A stretch of 64,000 nt of DNA from Arcicella sp034931005. GTDB lineage: Bacteria > Bacteroidota > Bacteroidia > Cytophagales > Spirosomataceae. The stretch is taken from positions 1 to 64,000 of the forward strand of contig NZ_JAYGIN010000009.1 of the NCBI RefSeq assembly GCF_034931005.1. The letters run 5' to 3'. Below the pieces are notes generated by a model. It was not told the DNA's origin, did not search any database, and saw only the letters and a list, made by a program, of their open reading frames with translations. The translations under genes and the position numbers were made by a program. The first letter of the stretch is position 1, and every line of letters begins with the position of its first letter. Of the stretch, positions 61,904 to 64,000 are shown in pieces.

Positions 61904-61917
61904 CGTTTGTTATTTTG

Positions 61918-61941
61918 TACGACAGCTTTCTAAACTGTCAA
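61918..61941. repeat. Partial REP-like hairpin, same family as 50879
   Basis: GTACGACAGCTTTCTAAACT followed by GTCA resembles the left arm of the REPIN-like element at 50879 (about four differences). Only one arm is clear. Confidence 0.45.
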
Positions 61942-62057
61942 TAAACCTGTGGTACTTTAAAAAACAAGTTAAAAACCTGTGGTACATTAAAGGTAAAGCA
62001 AACAATCTTTTGAACAAGTTTCATGTTTAAATTATATACAAAAAAAATATCTTGAAA

Positions 62058-62477
62058 ATGCAAAAATCAAATCAGTACCAAATAATCCTTTTTGATGGAG
62101 TTTGTAATTTTTGCAACGCTTCCATTAATTTCATCATCGACCACGACCCCGAAAAGCACTTTAAATTTGCTCCATTACAATCTGATTTTGGGCAAAAAAT
62201 TTTAGGTCAATTCAATAAAAATACCGAAGATTTTGATTCAGTAATTCTTCTTAAGAATAATCAATTATATCAGAAATCAGAAGCCGCTTTAGAAATTACC
62301 AAACACCTTTCTGGATTTTGGAAATACCTTACAATTTTCAGAATTCTTCCTACTTTCGTTCTCAATTTTTTCTACGACATTATTGCTACAAATCGCTACC
62401 TAATATTCGGCAAATCAGATTCTTGTCGAATGCCCACACCCGACCTAAAAGAAAGATTTTTAGTAGAGAATAGTTAA
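62058..62477 (+). CDS. DCC family thiol-disulfide oxidoreductase
   Basis: From the ATG (an upstream TTG is in frame but unneeded) the protein has 139 residues. The DCC motif is LFDGVCNFCN at about 12-21, a CxxC-type redox site. The C-terminal part is hydrophobic (FRILPTFVLNFFYDIIATNRY) as usual for the family. It probably reduces disulfides. Diverges from the Crp/Fnr gene. Confidence 0.88.
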   Translation: MQKSNQYQIILFDGVCNFCNASINFIIDHDPEKHFKFAPLQSDFGQKILGQFNKNTEDFDSVILLKNNQLYQKSEAALEITKHLSGFWKYLTIFRILPTFVLNFFYDIIATNRYLIFGKSDSCRMPTPDLKERFLVENS

Positions 62478-62608
62478 TAGCAGGGCAGAATAGTTAATTT
62501 TGTCATCAAGAAAATGAGATAATGCGAGCTTATGGGAAGTTGTATTCGCTTTTCGCAAATCGCTTTTCGCTCACTATATCCACACAATCACTCAATTACT
62601 CATTGAAT

Positions 62609-63484
62609 ATGAAAGCATACGTTTTCCCTGGTCAGGGTTCTCAATTTAAAGGTATGGGCAAAGACCTGTACGACAATTCAGCATCTGCAAAAGCTCTTTT
62701 TGAGCAAGCCAACGATATTTTAGGCTTCCGCATTACCGACATCATGTTTGAAGGTACCGACGAAGAACTCAAACAAACGAAAGTTACGCAACCTGCCATT
62801 TTCTTACATTCAGTTATTTTAGCGAAAGAAACTGCGGATTTTAACCCTGAAATGGTTGCGGGACACTCATTAGGCGAATTTTCAGCTTTGGTTTCAGCAG
62901 GTGCATTAAGTTTTGAAGATGGTTTACGTTTAGTTTCTGCTCGTGCTTTGGCAATGCAAAAGGCTTGCGAAGCGAATCCTTCAACAATGGCAGCGGTACT
63001 AAATTTAGCCGATAAGGTTATCGAAGAGATTTGCGCTTCAGTAACCGACGAAGTGGTCGTAGCAGCCAATTATAACTGCCCAGGACAAGTCGTAATCTCG
63101 GGTTCAAATGAAGGCGTTGCTCAAGCAGGTGAAAAATTGAAAGCAGCAGGAGCAAAAAGAGTATTGCCATTGCCAGTTGGCGGAGCATTCCACTCTCCTT
63201 TAATGCAACCCGCTCGTGAAGAATTAGCCGCAGCTATCGAAGCAACAACATTTGCAAGTCCATCTTGTCCAATTTACCAGAATGTAAATGCTCAACCTTC
63301 AACTGACGTGGAGACAATCAAAGCTAATTTGATTGCTCAATTAACGGGGGCAGTTCGTTGGACACAATCAGTACAAAATATGATTGCCGACGGTGCAACG
63401 ACCTTTGTTGAATGTGGTCCAGGTAAAGTTTTACAGGGTTTAGTTAAAAAAATCAATGCTGAAGTAGAAACAGCAGGCGTTTAA
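62609..63484 (+). CDS. fabD: Malonyl-CoA:ACP transacylase FabD
   Basis: From MKAYVFPGQGSQ the protein has 291 residues. Motifs: GQGSQ at 8-12, active-site GHSLGEFSAL near 89-98 with Ser nucleophile, Arg in the following helix, and His in GAFHSPLM near 196. It loads malonyl groups on ACP. The 29-residue upstream ORF extension is not family-like and is rejected. Confidence 0.95.
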   Translation: MKAYVFPGQGSQFKGMGKDLYDNSASAKALFEQANDILGFRITDIMFEGTDEELKQTKVTQPAIFLHSVILAKETADFNPEMVAGHSLGEFSALVSAGALSFEDGLRLVSARALAMQKACEANPSTMAAVLNLADKVIEEICASVTDEVVVAANYNCPGQVVISGSNEGVAQAGEKLKAAGAKRVLPLPVGGAFHSPLMQPAREELAAAIEATTFASPSCPIYQNVNAQPSTDVETIKANLIAQLTGAVRWTQSVQNMIADGATTFVECGPGKVLQGLVKKINAEVETAGV

Positions 63485-63502
63485 ATTTAAGAATGATATT
63501 CT

Positions 63503-63550
63503 GAGAAAGGGCTAAAAGGCATAAATGTTATGTTTTTTAGCCCTTTTTCT
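63503..63550 (+). terminator. Terminator after fabD
   Basis: AGAAAGGGCTAAAA pairs with TTTTAGCCCTTTTTCT with a 15-nt loop, followed by T-rich sequence. Confidence 0.85.
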
Positions 63551-63663
63551 ATTTTTCCTAATTTCAAACATTTCCAACCTATTTTTTTATCAATTTTAAA
63601 TCCCACAATTTCAACAACTTAGCAAATATTATTATTTTTTTTCATTTTTTTTCTTGAATAGAC

Positions 63664-63694
63664 TTGACACATAACGATTAAAAGCGTAATTTTG
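63664..63694 (+). promoter_or_regulatory. Promoter of the tRNA-Gln gene
   Basis: TTG at 63664-63666, a 20-bp spacer and TAATTTTG at 63687-63694, ending 42 bp before the mature tRNA. Confidence 0.7.
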
Positions 63695-63736
63695 CATCAC
63701 TTTTCAGAAGGACATTAAGTCAAAAAGAAAATAGAT

Positions 63737-63807
63737 TGACCGATGGTGTAATGGTAACACAACGGTTTTTGGTACCGTTATTCATGGTTCGAATCCATGT
63801 CGGTTAA
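63737..63807 (+). tRNA. tRNA-Gln (anticodon TTG)
   Basis: 71 nt with a complete cloverleaf: acceptor TGACCGA/TCGGTTA (one G-U), D-arm GTGTAATGGTAACAC, anticodon stem ACGGT/ACCGT around TTTTGGT (anticodon TTG), and T-arm CATGG-TTCGAAT-CCATG. The CCA end is not encoded. An integrase-like ORF begins about 110 bp downstream, a common arrangement for insertions at tRNA genes. Confidence 0.95.
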
Positions 63808-63830
63808 CAATTTCCAAATTAAACGAATGA

Positions 63831-63864
63831 AAACCCCTCATACTACAAATTTGAGGGGTTTTTT
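63831..63864 (+). terminator. Terminator after tRNA-Gln
   Basis: AAACCCCTCA and TGAGGGGTTT form a 10-bp stem followed by TTTT. Confidence 0.8.
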
Positions 63865-63915
63865 ATTGTGTTTTTCACTTTCAAATTATTCTACTTTCAA
63901 AATACTTTCAAGAAA

Positions 63916-64000
63916 ATGAGCCTAATAACACAAGTGATTTGCCGTCAGAATAAGGATTATATTAAAAAAAATGGTCGGTCAGCCTTATACCTTTTAGTTC
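63916..64000 (+). CDS. Partial ORF, probable tyrosine recombinase N-terminus
   Basis: 28 open codons to the window edge: MSLITQVICRQNKDYIKKNG, then RSALYLLV. Bacteroidota integrases often begin with a short strand-rich Arm domain containing K(K/D)G(x)APIYLRI, which IKKNGRSALYLLV resembles. Position downstream of a tRNA supports the call. The call is tentative because only the first residues are visible. Confidence 0.45.
   Translation, partial: MSLITQVICRQNKDYIKKNGRSALYLLV

Overview
The window looks like a piece of an AT-rich chromosome from a Bacteroidota bacterium, probably a Cytophagales member (family-level placement is inference). The evidence is promoter -7 boxes of the TAnnTTTG type with a TTG about 20 bp upstream (for example 32156-32186 and 63664-63694), a TonB-plug protein, DUF5777 and YceI proteins, a vanadium haloperoxidase, TamB and AsmA giants, and TPR-type histidine kinases. 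Most of the window is ordinary housekeeping and envelope gene content.

Layout. 1-12 kb: surface proteins, an M20 amidohydrolase, a FabH-like enzyme, an RhlE helicase, a YncE/phosphoesterase fusion and an MG2/plug protein. 12-15.3 kb: ATP synthase F0 plus delta genes (atpB-E-F-H) with unusually wide gaps and no atpA/atpG after them. 15.4-25 kb: a short second primase, a YdeI-like protein, AsmA and TamB. 25-34 kb: GxxExxY protein, TsaD, GlmM-type mutase, cysteine desulfurase, a 41-residue membrane protein, a TonB-like transducer and an M1 peptidase. 34.4-46.5 kb: RAYT transposase, NUDIX, haloperoxidase, SDR, an HNH two-gene cassette, an S9 peptidase, RecX, a Tyr-rich leader peptide with an attenuator in front of an aromatic-type aminotransferase, GmhA-like SIS protein and a Rieske/DUF5777/YceI operon. 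46.9-54.6 kb: aminotransferase V, then a histidine kinase, response regulator, S74 tail-fibre-like surface protein, lipoprotein and PAS/LuxR regulator. 55-64 kb: Maf-annotated-type protein, SixA, DnaG, CDF transporter with a Cys-less phosphatase, OsmC, Crp/Fnr, DCC protein, FabD, tRNA-Gln and the first codons of a probable integrase.

The most striking content is between the genes. (1) A tyrosine attenuator: a 17-codon ORF with five consecutive Tyr codons, followed by competing antiterminator and terminator hairpins. (2) REPIN-like elements: paired palindromes bounded by GTAG/GTAA and CTAC/TTAC, in the same window as a RAYT gene that itself carries a perfect palindrome in frame. (3) Heptanucleotide-phased inverted repeat arrays that fill gene-gene gaps and start at or inside stop codons. 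(4) A GxxExxY gene between near-identical repeats, with a decayed second copy beside it and an empty copy 17 kb away. (5) A 109-bp MITE-like element with perfect 21-bp inverted ends next to the RAYT gene.

Limits: everything is read by eye. No database search, folding energy or genome-wide repeat count was possible. Start codons were moved from the longest ORF where an internal start fits the family better.
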